A DNA stretch of 64,000 bases from Cyprinodon diabolis (Eukaryota; Chordata; Actinopteri; Cyprinodontiformes; Cyprinodontidae), in NCBI GenBank assembly GCA_030533445.1, contig CM060069.1:28051337-28115336 (forward strand). Reading direction: 5' to 3'. Numbering within the stretch: the first letter of the stretch is position 1; each line of letters starts with the position of its first letter. This document shows, piece after piece, positions 56,252 through 64,000 of the stretch. The notes beneath the pieces were generated by a model. The model did not search any database and was not told the origin of the DNA. It was given only the letters and a program-made list of their open reading frames with translations. The position numbers and the translations under genes were made by a program.

Positions 56252-57592
56252 TGTAGCACCCAACCCAAGTAGTTAGGCATTAACTCTGTAATAATGTTAT
56301 GGTACTACTATAGGTGGGGCCCTGGGTACGTTACTTACAACTAATATTGTTAAACAGTAGAAATAATAGGAAATAGTCTTTTAACTGTATGTAGTAATTT
56401 AGACTTTTTTTTTTATATTGACGGTGCCTCCACTTAGCAGGATTTATATATGCAACTCTGTATTTAAACCCACTAAGAATAATGAATTTATCTTTTAACG
56501 CCTTTTATCTTTCCTTCTTTTATCCTTGAATGCAACCAATACTTTTAAATCTCGGTAAATAATTACGACACAACACAAATAGATTTACATATATAAAGGC
56601 AAATTTTAGTAAAACTTAAATTATGATTTGGGGAAAAAAAATAAAAATAAAAGAGAAAATATTGAAAAGAAATTGTCCAAGTTTTTTTTTTTTTAAGTGT
56701 CTCAGTACACTTACACTACTTCAAATGTCTTCACAGACTCAAAATAACAATAATTCAGAAAATTATATTCTATAAATTTCTTCCCCTTAACCAGTCCAGA
56801 TACGTAACCTATCTGAGCTCAGATTTAATAAACTGTTGCAGGCCTGGTTGTTGCTTGGGTTCGTTGGGACCAGAAAACAGAAAAAGGCCGCTTCACTTGT
56901 TAAACAAGCAGAAAATAAAATGCACGTGCTTACTCACGAAATCCTTTTGGAATAGGTACGAAATCTGATGGAGGTCAAGCCATGTCCATGCCAAACTGAA
57001 ACTCTTCAACTTGGTTGGAGTTAGCTTCACACTCGAGAGTCGGAAGTACACCTCGAAGAAACTGCGACAGGTCTATCCACAGCAGAAGAGTCCAGAGAAT
57101 TCCTCCCGGTCCATCATCAAAGGGTAAAACAGTCCAAAAACAGGAACGTAGACTCTGCATCCACGGCTATGTTTTTTTTTTCATTCTCCCCTTAACTCTG
57201 ATGAACAGCCTCCTCCAGCAAACTCTGTAACCAAGTGCTATAACCTAGATCCCGCCTTCAATACATCTGATTGGATATTCAGTTTACATCATCCAATGTG
57301 ATACGAGAAATTACAAGATTGACAACTTAACAAGTCAGGTTGTAAACAAGATTCAAGGCAAACGAACTTAAGGCAACATTAACATTAGTATTCAACAAAT
57401 AAATTGACAAAAAAACAAAAAAAACCTGTTGTTTGGATTTAAACTATTTATGAACACTTTAATAATTGATGAACTTTTATTTATTGTTATTTTAAACAGA
57501 TTTTAAATGCATTTTAACTCGATTTTTAATATATTTAACCTAGTAGTCTGAAATCGATTCTTTTTTTTTTTTTTTTTTTAGACCAGGCTACA
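56252..57592 (-). repeat. 3' LTR of the Gypsy element
   Basis: 1341 bp, with TG...CA ends: on the minus strand TGTAGCCTGGTC ... GGGTGCTACA. It is AT-rich, with a (T)19 tract at 57561-57579. I did not place a promoter with confidence. Confidence 0.9.
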
Positions 57593-57605
57593 TCCTCCCC
57601 CTTCT
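57593..57605 (-). promoter_or_regulatory. polypurine tract of the Gypsy element
   Basis: Minus strand AGAAGGGGGAGGA directly abutting the LTR start TGTAGCC, 17 bases beyond the gag-pol stop. It primes plus-strand DNA synthesis. Confidence 0.85.
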
Positions 57606-57622
57606 AAAAGGTTTAGATGTCC

Positions 57623-60600
57623 TCATCTAACTCCAAGTTTAAACTTAGATCCAGAGGGATAAGTCTTATAATGTTTAGAACATTTTAAAGGATTTGTTTC
57701 ATCTCTAGTGTTACTAAGGTTGACTTGTATTACCATTCCTTGGTGCACAATTGTCACAGGTTCCTCAGTCTGTGTTCCAGGTTTGTCATAAGTCAAACGG
57801 ATGACTGGTTTCACCTCTCGCGTTGACTTTCTAGTTTTGGGACTTGTGCGAGTTCTCAACTCCACTTCGGCATCTTCAGATGTATCACTGGCTTCTGGTT
57901 CTACAGTTGAAGGTTGACATTCCTCTTGAGAACTTTCAGATGGTCCATCCTCAAACTCAGGTTCACTCTCAGGTGAGGAAGACTCTTCAGAGGGAACAGG
58001 TTGGACATCAGGTCTGCCTTGTATATGTACATGTCTCTTGACATGGTCAGTGTTTTTGGTTTGATACTCATACGCATATTCATACTCAGATTCTGAGACT
58101 GAAGAAGCATCCAATTTTTGAGCATTTTGGTCACGTGTTTGACTTTGTAGAGCATGTTGTCGTCTAGTAACCGGTAGTCTGACTCTTTCAGGTGTTTCTA
58201 AGGTCTCTGAGATTCGGACGAGATAACCGATAGGTAGTAGATGATCTCTGTGTAGAGTTTTAACATTTCCAGTTCCTTGTTCTGATTTGACTTTGTATAC
58301 CGGTAAGTTCGGTAACTTTTGAATTACAATGTATGGGGTTGATCTCCATCTGTCTTGTAGTTTGTGTTTACCAGTTAAACCAACATTTCTTATCAGTACC
58401 CTGTCTCCTTCTTGCAAGGGTTGATCTCGTACTCTTTGGTCATAACGGGACTTGTTTCTCCGGTGGTTCTTTGATGCACTCTCGGTAGCTAGATGGTAAG
58501 CTTGTTGTAGTTCTTTTCTCATTTTGTCAACGTACTGCAAGTGAGTTTTCTCTGAATCACTTTCAAGAACCGCATTGAAACAAAGGTCAATCGGCAACCT
58601 AGCATTGCGTCCAAACATTAAATAGTAGGGAGAATATCCGGTAGATTCATTTTTCGTGCAGTTATACGCATGTACTAACTGACTAATATGTTGACTCCAG
58701 TTTTGTTTTTTACCATCCTCAAGAGTTCCAAGCATCGAAAGAAGCGTTCTGTTGAAACGTTCCGGTTGGGCATCCCCTTGTGGATGGTAAGGTGAGGTGC
58801 GTGATTTTCGGATACCAAGCATCAACAGAAGCTCTTTGATGAGGCGGCTTTCAAAGTCTCTGCCTTGATCTGAATGTATTCTAGCGGGCAGTCCGTAGTG
58901 GACAAAGTATTTCTCCCACAATACTTTTGCAGCTGTGACTGACTTTTGATCCTTTGTAGGGAACGCTTGAGCGTACCTTGTGTAATGATCGGTTACCACT
59001 AGTACATTGGCAACTCCTTTGCTGTCTGGCTCTATTTGTAGGAAATCAATACAAACTAGATCTAAGGGGCCATTACTAGTGATTTGATTGAGTGGAGACC
59101 AACGTTGTGGTAGTGTTTTTCGGGCGATACAACGTCCACAAGTTTTTATATACTGTTCCACATCGGTGTTCATTCTAGGCCAGTAGAAACGATCTTTGAG
59201 CAATTCTGTTGTTTTCTCAATGCCTAAATGTCCACAGTCATCATGTAACGATCTCATCACACTTATTCTGTATCTTTCTGGTAGAACCAGTTGTTTATTC
59301 ACTGTGCCACAGGGCATTTTCCTTTGTCGGTAAAGTATTTGGTTGTCCAACTCAAGTTTTGAGCTCTCTCGACTTAACAATGTCACATCAGGTGGATAAC
59401 TTTTGGATGAAATAAGCTGCTCTCCAGTTCGGATGGTTTGTTTAACTGGACCAATAATTGGGTCAAGATCTTGAGCAACTTGCAAGTCTTTAGAAGTAAA
59501 CTGCTCATACAAGGTTGCTTTCAGACTCACTGGAAAAACGTAAGCTTCCGGAATCACTGATGGAGGGACACCAAGTTGGTCTACTAGCCTAGTAGTTCCA
59601 TTAATGGATTCCTTTTTACAGACGGCTTTTATGGCAGATTGTGGCACATCTAACCATTGTTCAGTTTCATTTGTGTACTGCCGGGATAATAGATCTGCGT
59701 CTACGTTGTGACGACCAGGACGATACTGGATGTTGAAGTCATATGTAGCTAAAGCTGCAAGCCAACGATGTCCAACAGCATTTAGTTTTGCTGTTGTCAA
59801 CACGTACGTTAAAGGATTGTTGTCCGTTCTAACTGTGAACTTAACTCCATAAAGGTAGTCGTGGAATTTATCAACGACAGCCCACTTCAGTGCTAGGAAT
59901 TCAAGTTGATGAACAGGATAGTTTCGTTCTGAGTCACTGAGTTTTCGACTAGCGAAGGCAACAGGCTTAAGGCCCTCAGGGTACTCTTGGTTGAGTACGG
60001 CACCTAAACCATTCATGCTCGCGTCCACGTGCAGGACATACGGTTTGGTGGGATCTGCAAATGCTAGTACAGGAGCATTAGTCAAACAGTCAATGATTTT
60101 TTTGAATGCTTGTTGACAGGAATTGTCCCATCTGTCTTTGAAGGGTTCAGAAGGTTTGAGGTAAGTTTTGGTTGGGTCTTTGGCTCGAATTTTCTTGCCT
60201 TTCTGAGTAGGTGGGTAACCTTTGGTAAGTTCTGTTAATGGACGGACTATGCTAGAGTAGTTGGCAATAAATCTGCGATAGTACCCACAGAAACCAAGAA
60301 ATGAGCGAAGGGACTTAAGATCTGTTGGCTCTGGCCAGTTTCTAACAACAGCAACCTTTTCTGGATCTGTGGCTATGCCGGCTTCTGAAACAATATGGCC
60401 GACATATTTTACTTGGGACTGACAGAACTGACATTTGTCTATCGACACTTTCAGACCAATTTCCTCAAGGCGATCTAAAACTTTAAGGAGACGTTGCTCA
60501 TGTTCTTCAAGTGTTCTGCCAAAAACAATTATGTCATCGAGGTACACTATCACTTGGAGAAGGTGCATATCCCCCACAGCTTTCTCCATAAGCCGCTGAA

Positions 60601-63562
60601 AAGTGGCAGGTGCTCCAGTGATACCTTGCGGCATTCTTTCAAATTGGTAGAACCCAAGAGGGCAGATAAATGCAGTCTTCTCCTTATCTTGCTCGGACAT
60701 GGAAATTTGATAATATCCACTCCTAAGATCAAGGACTGAAAACCATTTGCTGCCTGTAAGACAATCCAAGGCATCGTCAATACGAGGGATGGTGTACTGG
60801 TCTGGTATGGTACGACTGTTCAAAGTCCTGTAGTCAATGCAGATTCTAACTGAACCATTCTTTTTTCGTACAACTACAATAGGTGAAGCAAATGGGCTAC
60901 GCGACTCTTTAATGATACCCGCAGCTAACAACTGTTGTAAGTGTTGTCGCACATCTTCAATGTCTGCGGGAGCTAACCGACGTGATCGTTCTCTAAAGGG
61001 AGTAAAGTCACTAAGGCGAATGTGGTGTTCTACATTTTTAGCTAACCCCACGTCCCATTCACCTAGAGAGAAAACATTTCGCCTCTGAGCTAGCTTTTGC
61101 TGTAACCTTTCCTTCCACTCTTTGGGGACCGGTGAATCACCAAAATCAAAGAGTTTGGGATCTAAAGTACTAGTCTCAGGCTCTAGAGCTCTAGGGTTGG
61201 TGACTATGTCTACTTCATGCATCTCAGCGAGAACTGTGCCAACTTGGATAGAGGTTGGTTTCTGTGACTCATTATGCAATAGGACTGTGAAACTGTTCTC
61301 ATCTATGTCACTCTCTGGGAGAACACTTGGCTGCACTAGCACGCCAGATGGTAATTGCGACATAGCTGGTGCCTCAACAAAGATGAAATTGTGAGACTTA
61401 TTAGCTTTCTGCTCTACTTTGCAAGTGACATAGAATTTTTCATTAGCAGCAATGGTAAGTGGCCCTGGACCTTGCCATTTCACTTGTCCTATGGGATTGT
61501 CTGATGCATGGGACTTCAAAGACTGAGTTTGGATTTGGTCATAAACTGCTTGTATTTTCATGGAGCTGACTTTACAACCACTACCGCTTTCTTTACACAA
61601 CTGGAATAGACGGCGGAACAGGAAAGCATTTGTACCCACCACTACAGGGGTTTCATGACCTTGTGGGGGCTCAGGACAGATGAGAGCAAGGACGTTAAGT
61701 GGCCCTTTAACACCTACTACATCCTCAGGGAATTCCATGTCGACTATTACATACCCAGAGTATGGATAAGACTCAGCTGATAGACCCCAGATAGCTAGAG
61801 TGGAAATAGGATGTATTGGAACTGTTGGTATGTTGGCGTTATACCAGTCCTCAAAAATGATGGTCACTGTTGATCCAGAATCCATAAGTCCATTGCAGGA
61901 GATGTTATTAACTTTAATAGGTGCGATCGATGAGGGACCAATTAGACCTTCAGGTATGTCTGCATTTTGAGTCGGGACACTGGCGGTATTGACATGAGCG
62001 ACACACTGATCTTGATCCTCTGTACTTTTATTTTGTCCATCTTTACTTCCATGTACCTGATGAATTAGCTTTTTGATCACCTTTTGAGCATTTTCCGGAG
62101 CTGTGCATTTATTTGCAAAATGCCCGTTTTCTCCACACCTGTAGCAAAAATAATCTCCACCTTTGCTACTCTTTGAATTATAGGAAGATGACTTTGGATT
62201 AAAGTCTGCTTTGAACTTGCGGTAGGGGCCTTGGTCTTTTGCATATTGCTTTGGCTTTACTGACATTACACTTAACTGTGTTTTTAACTCTGAAACTTCT
62301 TTCCTTAACTGTTGCACTTCTTTGCTTGCATCTGATTTGTCTTTTTTCTGTTCTCTGAACTCTTTCTTTTGACTTGACTCTGTGGGCTTAGACTGCTTGT
62401 CAAGCTTTTTAATCTTTGCTTTTAGCTCTTGAACTTCAGACTGAAGATCAACTTGCTGACACCCTTTCGATTCTGTCTCACCTATGGTCTGCACTGCATG
62501 CACATACTGTCTTTGTGCTGGTTTTTTAAATTTTTGTCTGGCTGCGTCACGCTCCTCTTCTTCGCGAATCTCTTTCAGTAGGTTTAGAAATGATGGTGGG
62601 TCACTTCGCTTATCTCTTAGATTTAGCTGAAGAATCATGAGATCAGATTCAGTTGTACCTTTAATGAGTTGCTCTAGCCTTGCTTTATTGGCTTCACTTA
62701 CTGTTAAGCCTCCCTTTTGAAGCACTTTATTTAGCATTCTTTCCAATCTCAGCAAAAAATCCGACAAGCACTCATGTTGTCTTTGGTGCATGGATCTGAA
62801 TGTGAAATACAGTTCTTCTCCTGATTCTGAGGTTCCAAATGTACTTTCTAATGCCTGTATATAATCTATATGACTGGCATTGGGATTGGACAATCGTACT
62901 GCTTGTATTATCTCCAAAGCTGGTCCTTTGAGACTCTCAATAATCCTCCGGCGTTTTTCTTTGTCTGACCATTCATATTCTTCACTCATGAATTTTGCTT
63001 GTTCTAGCCAACTGTCTAAATTATCTTCTCCAGGCGGAGTAGGATGGACTCCAGAGAAGGTTCTTAGACGCCTGTAAGAGCTACTTTCATTTGGCTTGGG
63101 CTGCAAAACATCCCCTACTGCACGAATGATTGACTCTGTATTGCTATTCCATGAAGTTGTAGGAGAACATAGTCTTTCAATGTCATCCATCGATTTCCCT
63201 TCATCCCGTAGAAATTTGTTTAATTTCTCTGTGAAGGGGTCTGAGTTTGTTTCTTCTTCTGCAATCACTATTGCCCATTTTCTTCCTTCTTTAGGTGAGA
63301 TCACTTCTAGGGGAACTTTAGTAGAGTCTACTTCTTCACGGCATTCACATAACATGGTTAGAGTTTGGTTATTGGCATCAAACATCTTGCCCCTCACTCT
63401 TACTTTGCCCAAGGCTTTTATTTGCTCAAGTGTTGCTTCGACTGTGGCTATCTCCTCATCTTCGGGTACTCCAAGCACAAGAATGGCATGTGACGGATCC
63501 AGCCCTTCACCCCTGCACCAGTTAGCAAGATCGGGTTGTGCACTCTGTTTTTTAGTGGCCAT
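57623..63562 (-). CDS. Gag-Pol polyprotein of a Ty3/Gypsy retrotransposon with PNMA-like Gag
   Basis: One uninterrupted frame of 1979 codons. Residues about 10-150 resemble the N-terminal domain of vertebrate PNMA proteins (WCRGEGLDPSHAILVLGVP, later LCECREEVDS). About 165-345 is a capsid-like helical region (FSGVHPTPPGEDNLDSWLEQ, RRIIESLKGPALEIIQAV), followed by a Lys/Gln-rich, probably coiled-coil stretch (370-435) and a CCHC knuckle (C473, C476, H481, C486). The aspartic protease has D561-S-G. Reverse transcriptase has D945 in VLDLRSGY and YLDD at 1007-1010. RNase H has D1180, E1221, D1247 and a final Asp near 1288. Integrase has H1440, H1445, C1475, C1478 and D1506, D1565, E1601 (DD35E), then a GPY/F-type module (about 1725-1778). 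The last 200 residues are acidic and Ser/Glu-rich, without chromodomain or envelope. The Met chosen is the first in frame, 178 bases inside the primer-binding site. Gag and Pol share one frame with no stop or shift, so they are made as one chain and cut by the protease. Confidence 0.93.
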   Translation of the reverse strand: MATKKQSAQPDLANWCRGEGLDPSHAILVLGVPEDEEIATVEATLEQIKALGKVRVRGKMFDANNQTLTMLCECREEVDSTKVPLEVISPKEGRKWAIVIAEEETNSDPFTEKLNKFLRDEGKSMDDIERLCSPTTSWNSNTESIIRAVGDVLQPKPNESSSYRRLRTFSGVHPTPPGEDNLDSWLEQAKFMSEEYEWSDKEKRRRIIESLKGPALEIIQAVRLSNPNASHIDYIQALESTFGTSESGEELYFTFRSMHQRQHECLSDFLLRLERMLNKVLQKGGLTVSEANKARLEQLIKGTTESDLMILQLNLRDKRSDPPSFLNLLKEIREEEERDAARQKFKKPAQRQYVHAVQTIGETESKGCQQVDLQSEVQELKAKIKKLDKQSKPTESSQKKEFREQKKDKSDASKEVQQLRKEVSELKTQLSVMSVKPKQYAKDQGPYRKFKADFNPKSSSYNSKSSKGGDYFCYRCGENGHFANKCTAPENAQKVIKKLIHQVHGSKDGQNKSTEDQDQCVAHVNTASVPTQNADIPEGLIGPSSIAPIKVNNISCNGLMDSGSTVTIIFEDWYNANIPTVPIHPISTLAIWGLSAESYPYSGYVIVDMEFPEDVVGVKGPLNVLALICPEPPQGHETPVVVGTNAFLFRRLFQLCKESGSGCKVSSMKIQAVYDQIQTQSLKSHASDNPIGQVKWQGPGPLTIAANEKFYVTCKVEQKANKSHNFIFVEAPAMSQLPSGVLVQPSVLPESDIDENSFTVLLHNESQKPTSIQVGTVLAEMHEVDIVTNPRALEPETSTLDPKLFDFGDSPVPKEWKERLQQKLAQRRNVFSLGEWDVGLAKNVEHHIRLSDFTPFRERSRRLAPADIEDVRQHLQQLLAAGIIKESRSPFASPIVVVRKKNGSVRICIDYRTLNSRTIPDQYTIPRIDDALDCLTGSKWFSVLDLRSGYYQISMSEQDKEKTAFICPLGFYQFERMPQGITGAPATFQRLMEKAVGDMHLLQVIVYLDDIIVFGRTLEEHEQRLLKVLDRLEEIGLKVSIDKCQFCQSQVKYVGHIVSEAGIATDPEKVAVVRNWPEPTDLKSLRSFLGFCGYYRRFIANYSSIVRPLTELTKGYPPTQKGKKIRAKDPTKTYLKPSEPFKDRWDNSCQQAFKKIIDCLTNAPVLAFADPTKPYVLHVDASMNGLGAVLNQEYPEGLKPVAFASRKLSDSERNYPVHQLEFLALKWAVVDKFHDYLYGVKFTVRTDNNPLTYVLTTAKLNAVGHRWLAALATYDFNIQYRPGRHNVDADLLSRQYTNETEQWLDVPQSAIKAVCKKESINGTTRLVDQLGVPPSVIPEAYVFPVSLKATLYEQFTSKDLQVAQDLDPIIGPVKQTIRTGEQLISSKSYPPDVTLLSRESSKLELDNQILYRQRKMPCGTVNKQLVLPERYRISVMRSLHDDCGHLGIEKTTELLKDRFYWPRMNTDVEQYIKTCGRCIARKTLPQRWSPLNQITSNGPLDLVCIDFLQIEPDSKGVANVLVVTDHYTRYAQAFPTKDQKSVTAAKVLWEKYFVHYGLPARIHSDQGRDFESRLIKELLLMLGIRKSRTSPYHPQGDAQPERFNRTLLSMLGTLEDGKKQNWSQHISQLVHAYNCTKNESTGYSPYYLMFGRNARLPIDLCFNAVLESDSEKTHLQYVDKMRKELQQAYHLATESASKNHRRNKSRYDQRVRDQPLQEGDRVLIRNVGLTGKHKLQDRWRSTPYIVIQKLPNLPVYKVKSEQGTGNVKTLHRDHLLPIGYLVRISETLETPERVRLPVTRRQHALQSQTRDQNAQKLDASSVSESEYEYAYEYQTKNTDHVKRHVHIQGRPDVQPVPSEESSSPESEPEFEDGPSESSQEECQPSTVEPEASDTSEDAEVELRTRTSPKTRKSTREVKPVIRLTYDKPGTQTEEPVTIVHQGMVIQVNLSNTRDETNPLKCSKHYKTYPSGSKFKLGVR

Positions 63563-63597
63563 AGTTTAATCAGTTTCTTTCTTTCTTAATTATTTTA

Positions 63598-63606
<9 letters not shown>

Positions 63607-63629
<23 letters not shown>
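63607..63629. repeat. poly-T tract (poly-A in the element leader)
   Basis: T23 on the plus strand, between the gag start and the primer-binding site. As transcribed it is an A-rich leader about 45-70 bases before the gag start codon. Confidence 0.85.
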
Positions 63630-63740
63630 AATCAAGGGATGACAGTAAAGGTGGCTTTCTTAAAACTAGGATTAAGTTTACTAACTTATAAGTATACCAT
63701 AGATTAAGGTTGAACTGGTATGACACAACAAAACTTTAGT

Positions 63741-63758
63741 ATCCCAGCGGTGCCTCCA
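63741..63758 (-). promoter_or_regulatory. primer-binding site for tRNA-Thr
   Basis: The plus strand reads ATCCCAGCGGTGCCTCCA, which is the 3' end of vertebrate tRNA-Thr (AGT) including CCA; the minus strand, starting TGGAGGCACC, is therefore its complement. It lies five bases inside the 5' LTR, the usual position. The tRNA identity is from recall of vertebrate tRNA 3' ends and should be checked against the host's tRNA set. Confidence 0.8.
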
Positions 63759-63763
63759 ATTTG

Positions 63764-64000
63764 TGTAGCACCCAACCCAAGTAGTTAGGCATTAACTCTG
63801 TAATAATGTTATGGTACTACTATAGGTGGGGCCCTGGGTACGTTACTTACAACTAATATTGTTAAACAGTAGAAATAATAGGAAATAGTCTTTTAACTGT
63901 ATGTAGTAATTTAGACTTTTTTTTTTATATTGACGGTGCCTCCACTTAGCAGGATTTATATATGCAACTCTGTATTTAAACCCACTAAGAATAATGAATT
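63764..64000 (-). repeat. 5' LTR of the Gypsy element, partial
   Basis: 237 bp visible, identical to 56252-56488. The remainder and the other target duplication lie past the window. Confidence 0.9.

Larger units (their letters stand above)
56252..64000 (-). mobile_element. Ty3/Gypsy LTR retrotransposon, apparently intact, cut by the window end
   Basis: In minus orientation: 5' LTR (only its last 237 bp visible, 63764-64000), primer-binding site, a short leader with a T tract on the plus strand (63607-63629), one long gag-pol frame, polypurine tract and a complete 1341-bp 3' LTR. The two LTRs start at the same base (TGTAGCACCC on the plus strand) and are identical over the 237 visible bases, including a T10 run. 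Together with the unbroken 1979-codon frame this indicates a very recent insertion. The domain order protease, reverse transcriptase, RNase H, integrase is that of Ty3/Gypsy, not Ty1/Copia. No envelope frame is present. Confidence 0.92.

Noticed and set aside
63096..63569. 157-codon plus-strand frame opposite the Gypsy gag start
   Set aside because: Shadow of the gag-pol frame on the other strand.

Overview
This is a gene-poor stretch of a fish (teleost) nuclear genome. The evidence is the repeat content: Tc1/mariner elements with long TIRs, hAT-type MITEs with 8-bp duplications, LINE 3' tails ending in GAATTGAATT, V-SINE-like and tRNA-derived SINE copies, LTR elements with 5-bp duplications, many TA/GATA/GGAT microsatellites, and AT-rich DNA between them. 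I found no convincing multi-exon host protein gene. The only host-gene signals are weak. One is a CpG-rich block at 23.5-23.7 kb with a splice donor and promoter-like motifs on the minus strand. It is preceded by two blocks rich in homeodomain-like motifs (22.5-23.3 kb) that look like regulatory DNA. All species and gene assignments beyond 'teleost-like' are inference.

Layout. 0-9 kb: a tRNA-derived SINE (1.46-1.70 kb), two degenerate DNA-transposon derivatives, and two copies of one hAT-type MITE family (4085-4468 and 8234-8864), the second split by a (TA)n tract and a 5'-truncated LINE. 9-24 kb: mostly unremarkable AT-rich DNA with another MITE at 15.3 kb, (TA)30 at 18.0 kb, and the candidate regulatory/CpG region at 22.5-23.7 kb. 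24-27.3 kb: a V-SINE-like copy, a LINE tail, a nearly complete Tc1 element (25053-26655) with a broken transposase, and copy 1 of an unidentified dispersed repeat. 27-45 kb: a second, older Tc1 element on the minus strand (about 33.2-34.8 kb) carrying (TA)54 just upstream of its transposase start, a solo LTR with perfect duplication (36329-36782), a fold-back element enclosing telomere-like repeats (38991-39340), a decayed LINE reverse transcriptase (40.9-41.9 kb), a palindromic-ended element into which a solo LTR has inserted (42.1-42.9 kb), and a perfect hAT MITE (44110-44449).

45003-50561 is a complete LTR element without any pol gene. It has two LTRs of about 0.92 kb, a 5-bp target duplication, and an interior dominated by a 36-bp coding-phase minisatellite with a 438-bp higher-order period, then a 39-bp Arg/Pro-rich array, all inside one open frame of 1149 codons. 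It interrupts copy 2 of the 27-kb dispersed repeat, so the empty site can be read from the paralogous copy. Its 3' LTR carries an exact match to the vertebrate CTCF core consensus.

56252-64000 (running off the window) holds a young Ty3/Gypsy retrotransposon on the minus strand: a full 1341-bp 3' LTR, polypurine tract, one uninterrupted 1979-codon gag-pol frame with every catalytic residue I looked for, a primer-binding site complementary to the 3' end of tRNA-Thr, and the first 237 bp of the second LTR, identical to the other LTR over all visible bases. Its Gag resembles the vertebrate PNMA family, making this the most noteworthy object in the window. The other transposon parts are mostly dead; this element and perhaps the pol-less element (mobilised in trans) are the only ones that look recently active.
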